Below the pieces are notes generated by a model. The model was not told the origin of the DNA. It ran no database searches and saw only the letters and a list, made by a program, of their open reading frames with translations. Source: Christiangramia sediminis (GTDB lineage: Bacteria; Bacteroidota; Bacteroidia; Flavobacteriales; Flavobacteriaceae). Taken from it: DNA of 64,000 bases. Shown here piece after piece: positions 8,403 to 19,500 of the stretch (position 1 is the first letter of the stretch; each line of letters opens with the position of its first letter). Where the stretch lies: assembly GCF_020552705.1 (NCBI RefSeq), contig NZ_JAJBZG010000005.1, positions 992,001-1,056,000 of the forward strand, read 5' to 3'. The translations under genes were made by a program, and so were the position numbers.

Positions 8403-9329
8403 TTGAAAACAACAGCTGGTAAATATTCAGAACTTATTAAAGCCGAAGCTAAACGCCTCGGCTTTTTGTCTTGCGGAATTTCCAAAGCTGAATTTCTTGA
8501 AGAAGAAGCACCCCGTTTAGAAAACTGGCTAAAACAGAATATGCATGGGGAAATGCGTTATATGGAAAACTATTTCGATAAGCGGCTTGATCCCACCAGG
8601 CTGGTTCCAGGATCGAAATCGGTTATTTCTCTTCTGCTTAATTATTATCCTCAAGATTTTCAGAATAAGAATTCATACAAGATCAGTAAATATGCTTATG
8701 GTAGAGATTATCATTTTGTGATCAAGGATAAATTGAAGCAGTTGCTTTCCACCCTGCAGGATGAAATTGGCGATTTTCATGGCCGTGCTTTTGTAGATTC
8801 TGCGCCGGTGCTGGATAAGGCCTGGGCGGCAAAAAGTGGCCTCGGCTGGATTGGAAAACACTCCAATTTGCTTTCCAAGCAAACCGGGTCTTTCTATTTT
8901 ATTGCTGAACTCATTGTAGATCTTGATCTCGAATACGACACCCCGGTGACCGATCACTGCGGAAGTTGCACAGCCTGTATCGATGCATGTCCCACCAATG
9001 CGATCGTAGAACCTTACAAAGTAGATGGGAGTAAATGTATTTCTTACTTCACGATAGAACTGAAAGATGAATTACCAGATTCTATGAAAAACCAGTTTGA
9101 TGACTGGATGTTTGGCTGTGATGTATGTCAGGATGTGTGTCCCTGGAACCGCTTTTCAAAACCTCATAACGAACCACTTTTTAATCCGCATTCCGATCTT
9201 TTGGAAAATGAGAAAAAAGACTGGGAAGAGATCACCAGGGAAACTTTCAATGAGATATTCCGGAAATCTGCTGTAAAAAGGACCAAATTCGAAGGCCTGA
9301 AAAGAAACATCAGCTTTCTAAAAGATTAA
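8403..9329 (+). CDS. queG: Epoxyqueuosine reductase QueG
   Basis: A cobalamin- and iron-sulfur-dependent enzyme that reduces epoxyqueuosine to queuosine in tRNA, the last step of that modification. The 308 residues hold the N-terminal corrin-binding domain, a likely catalytic Asp132 (VDSAP), and two [4Fe-4S] motifs: Cys186-x2-Cys189-x2-Cys192-x3-Cys196-Pro and Cys239-x2-Cys242-x3-Cys246-Pro, plus Cys212. The start is TTG at 8403, because no in-frame ATG precedes the conserved N-terminal helix. The C-terminal HEAT-like extension of longer homologues is absent or reduced, which is common in Bacteroidota. It stands alone. Confidence 0.93.
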   Translation: MKTTAGKYSELIKAEAKRLGFLSCGISKAEFLEEEAPRLENWLKQNMHGEMRYMENYFDKRLDPTRLVPGSKSVISLLLNYYPQDFQNKNSYKISKYAYGRDYHFVIKDKLKQLLSTLQDEIGDFHGRAFVDSAPVLDKAWAAKSGLGWIGKHSNLLSKQTGSFYFIAELIVDLDLEYDTPVTDHCGSCTACIDACPTNAIVEPYKVDGSKCISYFTIELKDELPDSMKNQFDDWMFGCDVCQDVCPWNRFSKPHNEPLFNPHSDLLENEKKDWEEITRETFNEIFRKSAVKRTKFEGLKRNISFLKD

Positions 9330-9395
9330 TTTCGAATTTTTTTTCAGAAACTGTAATAATTTGATCTTTCTATCACTAAACAGGTAAAAGCAGGT

Positions 9396-9884
9396 TTGAG
9401 TAAAGATTTCTATACGCAGTTCATTTTACCTTATGCCGGTATTATCATTAAGATTTGCCGGGCATATACAGATAATGAAGAAGATTTTCAGGATTACTAT
9501 CAGGAGGTCTGTCTTCAGTTATGGAAAAGCCGGGATAATTTTAAGGGTGATTCTAAATGGTCTACCTGGGTATACCGAATTTCTTTAAACGTTTCGCTCT
9601 CTTTACTTAGAAAAGATAAAAAAGTAAATAAGAACAGTATTGTACTACCCGATGTGGAGGATGAGCATACCGTGAATCCTTTTAACGACGAAGCACTAAA
9701 AATCCTTTACCAGGCTATAAAAGAACTTTCTGAAACAGATAGAGCAATAATTCTTCTTTATCTGGAAGAGAAATCCTATCAGGAAATTGCAGAAATCATT
9801 GGATTATCTCCTAATAATATAGGAGTAAAAATTACCCGAATTAAGAAAAAACTAAAAACATTACTCGATGGAAAGATCTATTGA
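9396..9884 (+). CDS. ECF-type RNA polymerase sigma factor
   Basis: A 162-residue sigma-70 family protein with only regions 2 and 4. Region 2 covers about residues 10-75 (including WSTWVYRISLN) and region 4 about 105-155, with the helix-turn-helix YQEIAEIIGLSPNNIGVKITR. The TTG at 9396 is the only suitable start. The next gene overlaps its 3' end by 17 bases, so the two are translationally coupled; the overlapping gene encodes a membrane protein and could be the cognate anti-sigma factor. The target promoters cannot be deduced. Confidence 0.9.
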   Translation: MSKDFYTQFILPYAGIIIKICRAYTDNEEDFQDYYQEVCLQLWKSRDNFKGDSKWSTWVYRISLNVSLSLLRKDKKVNKNSIVLPDVEDEHTVNPFNDEALKILYQAIKELSETDRAIILLYLEEKSYQEIAEIIGLSPNNIGVKITRIKKKLKTLLDGKIY

Positions 9885-10476
9885 AAATATTTGGAAAGAA
9901 GGTTTTAAAGCCCAGGAAAGTTTGTCAGTACCCGTAATCAGCAATCTGTATCAAACAAAATCCAAATTAATCATCGATAAGATGAGATCCGCCTCTAAAA
10001 AGGATAATATGAGCCTTATTCCAATAGGGGTCTTACTTTTGCTGATATTCGTATTTATTGGAAAAGTTTTACTGGGAATCTATATAGGTGTACTAATATT
10101 TTCTCTGTTTATGTTAAACCGCAGAAATCTTAGAAAACTAAATCAATTGTCGATTAGTTCAAATACATACGAATATCTGCTGGAGTATAGATCTAAACTA
10201 AAGGACTTAAAGAAATTCTATATCAGATTGCTCGGGATTGGTCTTCCACTATTAATAGTTCCGGCTTATCTTATGTATTTTGAAGGAACTCCGTTAATGA
10301 TAGATTTTACAAGTCTAAATTTGATGATGCAATTGGTAATTGTTCTTGGAGTTTCATTGATGCTTTCCGGGATGGGAATATTAAGTTATAGATTAAGCAC
10401 TCATATTATCTACGCAAAATTGATGACAAGGCTGGAAGATATTATTTCAGATATGCAGGAATTAATGAAAAACTAG
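9868..10476 (+). CDS. Membrane protein, possible anti-sigma partner
   Basis: I recognise no family. The 202-residue protein has a soluble N-terminus of about 50 residues, a pair of hydrophobic segments near 50-85, a linker, another pair near 115-170, and a helical C-terminus. Overlap of 17 bases with the sigma factor gene points to a shared function, as in sigma/anti-sigma pairs, but no RskA, FecR or zinc-binding ZAS motif is visible, so this would be an atypical anti-sigma protein. Alternatively it is a membrane sensor or effector that simply shares the operon. Confidence 0.5.
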   Translation: MERSIENIWKEGFKAQESLSVPVISNLYQTKSKLIIDKMRSASKKDNMSLIPIGVLLLLIFVFIGKVLLGIYIGVLIFSLFMLNRRNLRKLNQLSISSNTYEYLLEYRSKLKDLKKFYIRLLGIGLPLLIVPAYLMYFEGTPLMIDFTSLNLMMQLVIVLGVSLMLSGMGILSYRLSTHIIYAKLMTRLEDIISDMQELMKN

Positions 10477-10562
10477 CTTAAATATTAATTTAGGCTTCAT
10501 TTCTGGCTATAATTCATCAAAAAGTATTTGGTTTTTATATACCTGAAAAAACTAAAGCTTAC

Positions 10563-10570
10563 TACCTTTG
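10563..10570 (+). promoter_or_regulatory. Candidate promoter -7 box for the malic enzyme gene
   Basis: TACCTTTG matches TAnnTTTG and is 26 bases from the ATG at 10597. No good TTG is found at the -33 position. Confidence 0.42.
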
Positions 10571-10596
10571 TTACTCAGCCGATAAAAAAATAGATT

Positions 10597-12885
10597 ATGA
10601 GTAACACTTCCAGAAAGAGAAGAGAGGCATTGGTTTACCACGCAAAACCGAAGCCGGGGAAAATTGAAGTTGTACCTACCAAAAAATATGCTACCCAAAG
10701 AGATCTTTCTCTGGCATATTCTCCCGGCGTTGCAGAGCCCTGTCTGGAAATAGAAAAAGATAAAGAGAACGCATATAAATATACCACAAAGGGAAATCTT
10801 GTCGCGGTAATTTCCAACGGAACCGCAGTCCTGGGACTGGGTGATATTGGTCCCGAAGCCTCCAAACCAGTGATGGAGGGAAAAGGTCTTTTATTTAAGA
10901 TTTTTGCCGATATCGATGTTTTTGATATTGAAGTAGATACCAAAGATGTAGATAAATTCATTGAAACAGTTAAGAATATCGCTCCTACTTTTGGAGGGAT
11001 CAACCTGGAAGATATCAAGGCGCCAGAAGCTTTTGAGATCGAACGACGACTAAAAGCTGAACTGGATATTCCGGTAATGCACGATGACCAGCATGGAACG
11101 GCTATTATTTCAGCGGCGGCATTATTGAATGCGCTGGAACTGGCTAAAAAGAAGATCGAAAAAGTAAAGATCGTTATCAGTGGCGCGGGAGCGGCAGCAG
11201 TTTCCTGTACCAAGCTTTACAAAGCCTTTGGTGCGAAAGCCGAAAATATTGTCATGTTAGACAGTAAAGGCGTTATTAGAAAAGACCGTCCCAATCTTTC
11301 CGAAGAAAAAGCCGAATTTGCTACTGCCAGAAAAATTGATACCCTGGATGAGGCAATGAAGAATGCCGATGTTTTTGTAGGACTTTCCATTGCCGATATC
11401 GTTTCCCCGGAAATGTTGAAAAGCATGGCTAAAAGACCTATTGTCTTCGCTATGGCAAATCCAAATCCCGAGATAGATTATCAGCTAGCGATGGATACCC
11501 GTAAAGATATCATTATGGCTACCGGCCGAAGCGATCATCCTAACCAGGTGAATAATGTGCTTGGGTTTCCTTTTATTTTCCGTGGAGCCTTAGATGTTAG
11601 GGCAACCAAGATCAATGAAGAAATGAAGAAAGCGGCAGTAAAAGCTTTAGCTGAACTTGCCAAGGAAGCCGTGCCGGAACAGGTAAATATCGCCTATGGA
11701 GAAACCCGCCTTAATTTTGGACCTGACTATATTATTCCAAAACCATTCGATCCTCGATTAATTGCAAAAGTGCCACCTGCAGTGGCCAAAGCAGCGATGG
11801 ATAGTGGTGTGGCCAGACAGGGTATCCAGGACTGGGATAAATATGAGGAAGAGCTTCTTGAACGGATGGGGAATGAAAATAAAATTACCCGTTTACTCAT
11901 AAACCGGGCTAAAACCAATCCTAAACGCATTGTTTTTGCGGAAGCAGATCACCTGGATGTTTTAAAAGCCGCTCAGATTGTTAGAGATGAGGGTGTTGGA
12001 ATTCCTATTCTGCTTGGTAGACGTGAAGTTATTAAAGAGTTAATGGCAGAGATTGATTTTGAGGAAGATAATGTTTCTATAATAGATCCTAAATCAGACG
12101 AAGAAGAAGAACATAGAAAAAATTACGCTTATAAGTACTGGGAAACAAGACACCGCAGTGGGGTAACAAAATATGATGCCGAAAAGTTGATGCGCGAGCG
12201 TAATTATTTTGCAGCCATGATGGTAAATGAAGGTGATGCAGATGCTTTACTTTCCGGATATTCCCGTGCCTATCCAACAGTAGTAAAACCAATGCTGGAG
12301 CTTATAGGGATGGCCAAAGGAGTTTCCAGGGTGGCAGCAACCAACGTGATGAATACTTCCAGAGGACCTATTTTTATTAGTGATACCTCTATAAATATAG
12401 ATCCGCCGGCAAAAGATCTGGCCAAGATCGCTCAAATGACCGCACGTACCGTGCAATTATTTGGGATGGAGCCGGTGATCGCGATGATCTCTTACGCGAA
12501 TTTTGGTTCTTCAAAAGATCCAAGAGCCAAAAAAGTGAAAGACGCGGTTTCTTACTTGCATAGATTCCATCCCGAATTAAATGTTGATGGAGAGCTTCAG
12601 GTAGATTTTGCCTTGAATCGCGAAATGCTTCAGAGTAAATTTCCATTTTCAAAACTGGCAGGAAAAAAGGTAAATACGCTTATTTATCCCGATCTGGACT
12701 CTGCAAACAGCACTTATAAACTAATCAAAGAACTCAATAATGTAGATTCCATAGGGCCTATTATGATGGGAATGAAGAAACCTGTACATATCTTACAGCT
12801 TGGAGCAAGTGTGGAAGAAATGGTAAATATGGCAGCAGTTGCCGTGGTAGACGCACAGGAGAAAGAAAAACGAGCAAAAAAATAG
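10597..12885 (+). CDS. maeB: NADP-dependent malic enzyme with phosphotransacetylase-like domain
   Basis: The 762-residue hybrid enzyme decarboxylates malate to pyruvate and supplies NADPH. The N-terminal malic enzyme domain (about 1-430) shows the start YSPGVAEPC, the metal-site segment MHDDQHGTA and the dinucleotide-binding GAGAAA. The C-terminal part (about 431-760) matches the phosphate acetyl/butyryltransferase family and in such hybrids is usually regulatory, binding acetyl-CoA, rather than catalytic. Length is normal for MaeB. It has its own probable promoter, and a GC-rich hairpin follows at 12907. ruvA is next but unrelated in function. Confidence 0.95.
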   Translation: MSNTSRKRREALVYHAKPKPGKIEVVPTKKYATQRDLSLAYSPGVAEPCLEIEKDKENAYKYTTKGNLVAVISNGTAVLGLGDIGPEASKPVMEGKGLLFKIFADIDVFDIEVDTKDVDKFIETVKNIAPTFGGINLEDIKAPEAFEIERRLKAELDIPVMHDDQHGTAIISAAALLNALELAKKKIEKVKIVISGAGAAAVSCTKLYKAFGAKAENIVMLDSKGVIRKDRPNLSEEKAEFATARKIDTLDEAMKNADVFVGLSIADIVSPEMLKSMAKRPIVFAMANPNPEIDYQLAMDTRKDIIMATGRSDHPNQVNNVLGFPFIFRGALDVRATKINEEMKKAAVKALAELAKEAVPEQVNIAYGETRLNFGPDYIIPKPFDPRLIAKVPPAVAKAAMDSGVARQGIQDWDKYEEELLERMGNENKITRLLINRAKTNPKRIVFAEADHLDVLKAAQIVRDEGVGIPILLGRREVIKELMAEIDFEEDNVSIIDPKSDEEEEHRKNYAYKYWETRHRSGVTKYDAEKLMRERNYFAAMMVNEGDADALLSGYSRAYPTVVKPMLELIGMAKGVSRVAATNVMNTSRGPIFISDTSINIDPPAKDLAKIAQMTARTVQLFGMEPVIAMISYANFGSSKDPRAKKVKDAVSYLHRFHPELNVDGELQVDFALNREMLQSKFPFSKLAGKKVNTLIYPDLDSANSTYKLIKELNNVDSIGPIMMGMKKPVHILQLGASVEEMVNMAAVAVVDAQEKEKRAKK

Positions 12886-12906
12886 TTCTATAGCCTGAAT
12901 AAAACT

Positions 12907-12923
12907 CCCCTCTTTCGGAGGGG
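12907..12923. repeat. GC-rich hairpin between maeB and ruvA
   Basis: Six perfect pairs (CCCCTC with GAGGGG) close the loop TTTCG, followed by a G-rich stretch. There is no T-run, so it is not a standard intrinsic terminator. It may be a copy of a dispersed intergenic hairpin or act on mRNA stability. Confidence 0.45.
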
Positions 12924-12944
12924 TGGGGGCAGGAATTATTTTAC

Positions 12945-12952
12945 TACATTTG
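12945..12952 (+). promoter_or_regulatory. Candidate -7 box for ruvA-sprA
   Basis: TACATTTG fits the flavobacterial TAnnTTTG box, 22 bases before the ruvA ATG; the -33 position has GTG rather than TTG. Confidence 0.42.
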
Positions 12953-12974
12953 AGATTGAACACAAGTTTTTTTC

Positions 12975-13556
12975 ATGATTCATCATTTAAAGGGGCAGTT
13001 AATTGAAAAAAATCCAACCTATATTGTTATTGAATGCAATGGAATTGGATATTTCGTAAATATTTCGCTTCATACTTTTTCATTGATTCCAGATTCTGAA
13101 GCAGTGAGTTTGTATACGCATCTTCAGGTAAAGGAAGACTCGCATACTTTGTATGGTTTTGCAGAAAAATCTGAAAGAGAAATATTCAGGTTATTAATAT
13201 CGGTTTCAGGGGTGGGAACAAGTACTGCTAGAATGATGTTATCATCACTTCAGCCGGGCGAAGTTACTGAAGCGATAGCTACCGGGGATGTACCCACCAT
13301 TCAAAGCGTAAAAGGAATAGGAGCAAAAACTGCACAACGGGTAATTTTAGATCTTAAAGATAAGGTGCTAAAAGTCTTAGGCGATGACGAAGTTTTTGTA
13401 TCTCAAAGCAATACTAACAAAGAAGAAGCGTTATCTGCTTTAGAGATCTTAGGTTATAACAGACGCCAGGCAGGCAAAGTTGTAGAAAAGATACTTAAAG
13501 AAGATCCCGAATCTACCGTAGAATCTATTATAAAAATGGCTCTTAAAAAGCTGTAA
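12975..13556 (+). CDS. ruvA: Holliday junction DNA helicase subunit RuvA
   Basis: RuvA binds the four-way junction and recruits RuvB. The 193-residue protein has the N-terminal OB fold (1-62), the two helix-hairpin-helix motifs (about 70-140, with VSGVG and VKGIGAKTAQR) and the small C-terminal domain III that contacts RuvB (about 145-193). Length is typical. The sprA frame starts five bases after its stop, so the secretion gene is probably read from the ruvA promoter. ruvB is elsewhere in the window (4309). Confidence 0.95.
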   Translation: MIHHLKGQLIEKNPTYIVIECNGIGYFVNISLHTFSLIPDSEAVSLYTHLQVKEDSHTLYGFAEKSEREIFRLLISVSGVGTSTARMMLSSLQPGEVTEAIATGDVPTIQSVKGIGAKTAQRVILDLKDKVLKVLGDDEVFVSQSNTNKEEALSALEILGYNRRQAGKVVEKILKEDPESTVESIIKMALKKL

Positions 13557-13561
13557 GTAAA

Positions 13562-16500
13562 TTGAGGAACAATTACCTGAAATTGTCTGTACCGGTACGC
13601 CTAACTTTCCTGATATTACTGGTATTTTCAGTGGATGCTGTAGCGCAGGAGACGCCGCAGGATACCACTAGAACCGGCTATGTCCTCGGCCAGTTAAGTC
13701 TTCCAGATCCTGAAAGTATCGAATCTAAATATGAGTATGACCCTATCCTTAACCGTTATTTCTACAAAGAAAGTCTGGGGAGAATCAATCTTGGGCTTCC
13801 GCTGGTTTTAACTCCGCAGGAGTTTGAAGAGCTTGTATTGCAGGAAGAAATGCGTAATTATTTTAAGCTTAAAAATGATGCATTAACCGGAAGAAAAGCA
13901 GGTTCAGAAGATATACAGAAGGATTTGTTGCCAGATTTTTATGTGAACAGTAATTTCTTTGAAACCATATTTGGAGGTTCTGAAATTAATATCGTGCCTC
14001 AGGGTTCGGTAGAACTGGATCTGGGTCTACTATATACCAGACAGGATAACCCCGCTTTTTCACCAAGGAATCAACGAAATCTTTCTTTTGATTTCGACCA
14101 GCGAATCAGTCTTAGTATGCTTGGGCAAATTGGGGAAAGACTTCAGGTAACGGCTAATTATGATACAGAATCTACTTTCGATTTTCAAAACCAGTTAAAA
14201 CTGGAGTATACTCCAAATGAAGATGATATTGTTCAAAAGATCGAGGTTGGTAACGTTAATATGGCCATGAACAATGCTTTGATCCAGGGAGCACAAAGTC
14301 TTTTTGGTTTTAAAACCGAGTTGCAGTTCGGGAAAACAAGGATTACCGGTGTGTTTTCTGAACAGAAGTCGGAGCGAAGAACTGTAAATGTAGAAGGGGG
14401 AGCCACGGTGGAGGATTTTGAAAAGTTCGCTTTGGATTATGATCAGGACAGGCACTTCTTCCTGGCACATTATTTCCGGGATACTTATGATGAAGCGCTG
14501 GTGAATTATCCATTTATCAATACCAATATTCAAATAAAAAGAATTCAGGTATGGGTAACCAACCGAACCAATAATATTCAGAACATTCAGGATACCCGTA
14601 ATATTGTAGCCATACAGGATCTTGGGGAAACGAACGTTCCCGGAAATATCGGATTAGATACTCCTCCCGGCGGTTTCTTCAATCAGCCAGCAGGGGCATT
14701 TCCCGATAATACTGTTAATGATTTCAATCCTTTCGGAATAACCGGTTCCGGGCAGTCTGTATTGACTCAGGCTATTCGGGATATCGCCACGGTAGATCAG
14801 GGATTTGGGCCGGTAACAGTTTCTGAAGGGACAGATTATGCCAAGCTGGAAAATGCCCGGCAATTAAAACCTTCTGAATATACGGTAAATACTCAGTTAG
14901 GATATATTTCCCTTAATCAGCGATTAAGTAATGATGAGGTCCTGGGAGTTGCTTTTCAGTATACCATCAATGGAGAAGTGTATCAGGTTGGGGAATTCGC
15001 GAATGATGGAGTGAACGCTACCAACGATACTACTGGTGGAGAAGTGCCAGATACGGGAACAAACCCAAGAGCCAGCCAGAATCTGGTGGTGAAATTATTG
15101 AAAAGTACGATCACCAATGTAAATGAGCCGATCTGGGATTTGATGATGAAAAATATCTATAGTCTTGGAGCGTATCAACTGGAGCGACAGGATTTTAGAA
15201 TGAATATTCTTTATACAGATCCGCAGCCGCTTAATTATATAAAACCGGTGGAAGGAACCACTTTGCCCGACGATGTCGCGCAAATTCCTTTATTGCGCGT
15301 CTTTAGACTGGACCAGTTAAATTCAAATAATGATCCTATTAACGGGGGAGATGGTTTCTTTGATTATGTTCCGCAAATTACCATAGATCCTGTAAATGGG
15401 AATATAATTTTTACCACCGTAGAGCCATTCGGTAGTCATTTATTTGACAAGCTTGATGATACACCTAATAGCGGAACTGAAGATTATGGCATTCCTGAAA
15501 CCTGGAACGAGAATCAGCAACGTTATGTTTTCAGGGCGATGTATAGAACTACTAAAACTCAGGCAGAACAGGAAGAGGCAGACAAGAACAAATTTCAATT
15601 AAAAGGAAGATATAAATCAGCGGAAGTAGAAGGTATTCCTATTGGGTTTAACCTGCCGCCGGGATCGGTAACGGTTACCGCAGGAGGAAGAATTCTTCAG
15701 GAAGGCGTGGATTATGTGGTAAATTATGAATTGGGAAGGGTGCAAATACTTGATGAAGCTTTACTAGCTTCGGATATTCCAATTCAGGTAAATACTGAAA
15801 ATAATGCACTTTTCGGTCAGCAAACCAAACGATTCACGGGTATTAATGTGGAACACCAATTCAATGAGAATTTCCTCATTGGCGGTACTTTTATAAATCT
15901 GAAAGAGCGCCCTTTAACCCAAAAGGCTAATTATAGCTATGAGCCTATTAATAATACGATTCTGGGTTTAAACTTAAATTACAGTACCGAAGTTCCTTTT
16001 TTAACGAGAATGGTAAATAAACTGCCCAATATAGATACCGATGTAAAATCGAATGTATCTGTGCGTGGGGAGTTTGCATATTTGCTTCCAGGATCGCCGG
16101 CATCGAACGATTTTGATGGAAAGGCCACTACTTATATAGATGATTTTGAGGCTGCCCAAACTTCAATAGATATCAATAATCCCCTAAGCTGGGAACTTTC
16201 CAGTGTACCCATTGGGTTTGGGGGAGAACTCGCCAACGGAGATCTTGGAGTGGGATATAAAAGGGCTAAAATGTCCTGGTATACCATAGATCCTATTTTC
16301 TATAGCAACCGTAGACCGGACGGGATCAGTGATTCAGACATTTCAACCTATGCGGCCAGGCGGGTATCACTAAATGAAATTTTCCCTAATACCGATGTGG
16401 TTCAGGGACAACCGCAGGTAGTTTATACGATGGATGTTGCATATAATCCTGAAGAACGTGGCCCTTATAATTATAATCCGGCTGCTACGGGCTCTAATAA

Positions 16501-19500
16501 TTTGCCAAATCCTGCCAGCAATTTCGGGGGAATTATGCGTGCGGTAAATACCACCAATTTTGAGCAGTCTAATGTGGAGTATATTCAGTTCTGGGTAATG
16601 GATCCCTATATTTATCCGGAAAATTCTGGGAATAGCAGTGGTTCTATTAAATTCAACCTTGGTAATATTTCTGAAGATGTACTTAAGGATGGTAGAAAAC
16701 AGTATGAAAACGGTCTTCCAGAAGGGGAAGGTGAGGCAAATATAATCAATACTGCTTTTGGAGCGGTGCCGGCAGATAATTCACTGGTGTATGCTTTTGA
16801 TACTGAAGGTGAAGCAAGAACCTTGCAGGATGCCGGTTTCGATGGAATCCTGGATGCTGAAGAAGCTCTTAAATTTCCAGATTTCGCGGGTCTGCCAGAT
16901 CCATCAGCAGATAATTATGAATATTTTCTAAATGCCGAAGGAAGTCTTCTCGATCGTTACCGAAATTACAACGGGGTTCAGGGTAACTCCCCAACACAGG
17001 TTACCGATACGAATAGAGGAAATACTACCCTGCCCACCACCGAGGATATAAATCGTGACAACACGATGAATACCATAAATAGTTATTTTGAATATGAAGT
17101 TCCTTTCTTCCAAGGAATGAACATTGATAATAACCAGTACATCACCGATGTTAAGGAGCTAACCACCACTTTAAGAAATGGACAGGAACTTCCTGTAAGA
17201 TGGCTTCAATTTAAGGTGCCAATCTTTGAACCCACAGATGCCATAGGTGGAATTGCCGATTTTCGTTCTATCAGGTTTATAAGAATGTTCCTTACGGATT
17301 TTCAGGATCCAACCATCCTCAGATTTGGAACTATGGACCTGGTAAGAGGAGATTATAGGAGGTATAATCAGAGTCTGTTCGAAGATCAGGCTCAAATTGA
17401 AAACCCCAATACGCTGTTTGAAGTCAATGCCGTGAATATTGAAGAGAATGAGAACAGGCAGCCTATTCCTTATGTGCTTCCTCCGGGGGTGGTAAGGGAA
17501 GAACTCTATCAAAGCAATTCTAATATCAGGCAAAATGAACAGTCACTTTCGTTAAGAACCTGTGATCTTGAACCTCAGGATGCAAGAGCGGTTTATAAGA
17601 ATTTCCAGATTGATATGCGCCAGTACAAGAACCTGGAAATGTTTCTTCATGCGGAATCACTTGTAAATAAACAGCCTTTAAAAGATGGACAATTGGTCGC
17701 ATTTGTAAGAATGGGAACAGATTTTACCGATAACTTCTATCAAATTGAAATTCCTCTTTCACCAACGCTTTTTGGAGCCACCACTCCTGAAGAGATCTGG
17801 CCGGAAATAAACCGATTGAACCTGGAGCTCGACCTTTTACAGCAAATTAAAACAGCGGTATTAGGAGATCCTTCCTTGAATTCTACTGAACTGAATTATT
17901 TTACGGAAGAGTTGCAACCTGTAGATGCAGAAGCTCCTTATGATATGGGTAGCTTAAGACTGGGGGTAAAAGGAAATCCCAGTTTTGGGAATGTAAGATT
18001 ATTAATGGTGGGGGTTAAGAACGGGACCAGTATAGACGGTGTTACAGATCTTTGCGGGGAAGTGTGGTTTAACGAATTAAGGCTTTCAGATCTTAAAAAT
18101 GAAGGAGGCTGGGCCGGGGTGGTGAGTATGGATAGTAACCTGGCAGATTTTGCTAATATTTCAGCCACGGGAAGAAGGAGTACTATTGGGTTTGGAAGTA
18201 TAGAGCAGGGGCCTAATCAACGTAGCCGGGAAGATCTTCAGCAATATGATTTTGTTACGAATGTAAATATGGGACAGTTGCTTCCGAAGAAATGGGGGAT
18301 AAAAGTACCGGTAAATTATAGCAGGGGAGAAGAATTAATCACTCCAAAATACGATCAGGAGTTTTTGGATGTGGAGCTGGATACAAGATTGGCAAATATT
18401 CAGGATCCTGAAGAAAGGGACAGGGTTGAAAAGCAGTCTCAATCTTATACCAAAAGGGAAAGTGTGAATGTAATTGGCTTGCGTAAAGAGCGAGTTGGAG
18501 AGAAAACTCCGATGCCTTACGATATAGAGAATTTTGTTTTTTCAACTTCCTATAATCAGGTGGATCATCGTGATTTTGAAGTGGAGGAAAGCGTTGATAA
18601 AAGTGTAAGACTAGGGGGGACTTATGAATTTAATTTTCCGGAAAAAAGAGTTGAACCCTTAAAGAATATTGCCGTTCTGGATAGCAGTGATTATTTTGCA
18701 ATTTTCAGGGATTTTAATATTAATTACCTTCCTTCAAATATCAATGCCAGTTCAAATATTTTCCGGCAGTATAACGAGCAAAAATTCAGATCCCTGGAGT
18801 TGGGTGCAGATGATATTCGTATTCCTACCTTGTATCAAAGAAACTACCTTTTTGACTGGCAATATGGAGTGAATTATAATTTGACAAGATCTTTAAGTTT
18901 CTCCTTTAATGCCAGTAACAATAGAATTATAAGGAATTATATAGACGAGGAAGGCTTTGCCGATGACAGTATTGGTTTATGGGACGATTTCTTCAACGTT
19001 GGAGAGCCAAATTTGCATTATCAGACCCTTCAGGTAAACTACCAGTTGCCTTTTGAAAAGATTCCCGTGTTGCGTTTTATAAAGGCAACCTACTCTTATA
19101 CTGGCGATTTTCAGTGGCAACGTGGATCCAGAATTTATCAGCAACTGGAAAATATTCCCAATATTGGTAATAGCGTACAGAATTCCAATACCCATCAGAT
19201 CAATGCGAGTTTAAATATGCAGGATCTTTATAATTATATTGGGTTGGTAGAGAAAAAGGCTGAAAGTGCTGCCAAGAGCATTCAGGAGAGAAGTCGTGGG
19301 GTACCTACTTTAGGTCCACCTGGAGCAGATGAACAGGAAGAAGCGCCTAAACCGGAACCAAAAGGAAATAAGGGCTATAATACGTTTGTGAATATTGTGA
19401 CCGGGATAAAGACATTCCAGGTTAATTATCGTAATACCCGGGGTATTTTTCTTCCCGGATATACTGAAAGTATTGGCTTCATGGGGACTTTCAGGCCCAC

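Noticed and set aside
10635-11213. Long minus-strand frame inside maeB
   Set aside because: Opposite strand of an intact, clearly recognised enzyme; Ser/Ala-rich composition is typical for a shadow frame.
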